A stretch of DNA of 64,000 nt. Origin: Limnochordales bacterium. GTDB lineage: Bacteria > Bacillota > Limnochordia > Limnochordales > DUMU01. The stretch spans positions 1-64,000 of the forward strand of contig JADBKP010000002.1 in the NCBI GenBank assembly GCA_014896315.1, in the 5' to 3' direction. The position numbers and the translations under genes were made by a program. The notes beneath the pieces were generated by a model. It saw nothing but the letters and a program-made list of their open reading frames with translations. It was not told where the DNA came from and ran no database searches. Numbering within the stretch: position 1 is the stretch's first letter; each line of letters opens with the position of its first letter. Positions 63,956-64,000 of the stretch are shown piece by piece.

Positions 63956-64000
63956 ATGTCAGACAATGGGCCAGCTCAACCCCGTCTAGAAGCAGCTCCG
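63956..64000 (+). CDS. Start of a gene cut by the window end
   Basis: ATG with AGGAAAGG upstream opens a frame (MSDNGPAQPRLEAAP) that runs off the right edge. Fifteen codons are too few to name it. Confidence 0.4.
   Translation, partial: MSDNGPAQPRLEAAP

Overview
The window looks like chromosomal DNA of a high-GC, spore-forming Firmicute (Bacillota) of the clostridial type. The signs are two sporulation genes (yunB, spoVT), two T-box leaders (pheST, thrS), an AddAB rather than RecBCD nuclease, an infC gene starting with AUU, tRNA genes with encoded CCA ends, a CIRCE-controlled groESL operon and many GTG/TTG starts behind strong GGAGG sites. I cannot place it to genus from sequence alone. Coding is dense and housekeeping-rich. 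I see no prophage, insertion sequence, CRISPR array or plasmid function.

Layout. 1-190: promoter and boxA-like leader of a leftward rRNA operon whose 16S gene lies outside the window. 190-12400: yunB, a class A penicillin-binding protein, mutS2, zapA, then leftward pheST with its T-box, a SpoU-type rRNA methyltransferase and a TrkA-type K+ channel regulator. 12400-16250: infC-rpmI-rplT with its own promoter, and thrS with its own promoter and T-box. 16300-16950: a promoter, six tRNA genes (Val, Asp, Phe, Gly, Cys, Val) and a terminator. 17260-21690: a secreted DUF4384/PKD/PEGA protein, then a bacterial NHEJ operon (Ku, ATP-dependent ligase, LigD-type polymerase) closed by a terminator. 21740-27280: cell-wall genes (NamZ-like muramidase, AmiE-like serine hydrolase, a large Ig-rich amidase) and a lone CheY-like receiver. 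27370-33235: a degenerate nucleotidyltransferase-like gene, trxB, a cysteine-rich SufR-like regulator, spoVT, groESL and an alkyltransferase gene. 33100-35990: feoA-feoB-feoC-like iron uptake operon with a palindromic operator. 36000-42350: small hypothetical and secreted genes, a 5'-nucleotidase, an FAA-family hydrolase, a tandem GNAT protein, a Thr/Asp-rich lipoprotein and a 23-residue membrane peptide. 42450-48350: carbohydrate genes (TIM-barrel isomerase, fucose/arabinose isomerase-like, GH172-type) flanking a broken yyaL-like gene. 48580-52070: a large membrane protein, bioY and a small membrane protein. 52160-60000: addB-addA. 60220-64000: class II aldolase, a GH42-type glycosidase and the first codons of a further gene.

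How the genes work together. NHEJ (Ku, ligase, polymerase) and AddAB recombination give two double-strand-break repair routes, with mutS2 and the alkyltransferase as further DNA maintenance functions. The penicillin-binding protein, zapA, NamZ/AmiE and the amidase cover wall synthesis, division and turnover. T-boxes couple pheST and thrS to tRNA charging, CIRCE couples groESL to heat shock, and a palindrome over the feo start site suggests iron control.

I do not see a clearly new multi-gene system. The points most worth a second look are: the yyaL-like pseudogene, disrupted by a deletion and frameshift at a short repeat; the MNT-fold protein that has lost its two active-site aspartates beside trxB; the 23-residue membrane peptide followed by a 12-bp hairpin; the palindrome inside the rRNA promoter; the three-gene NHEJ operon without a phosphoesterase; and the 852-residue membrane/repeat protein of unknown function.
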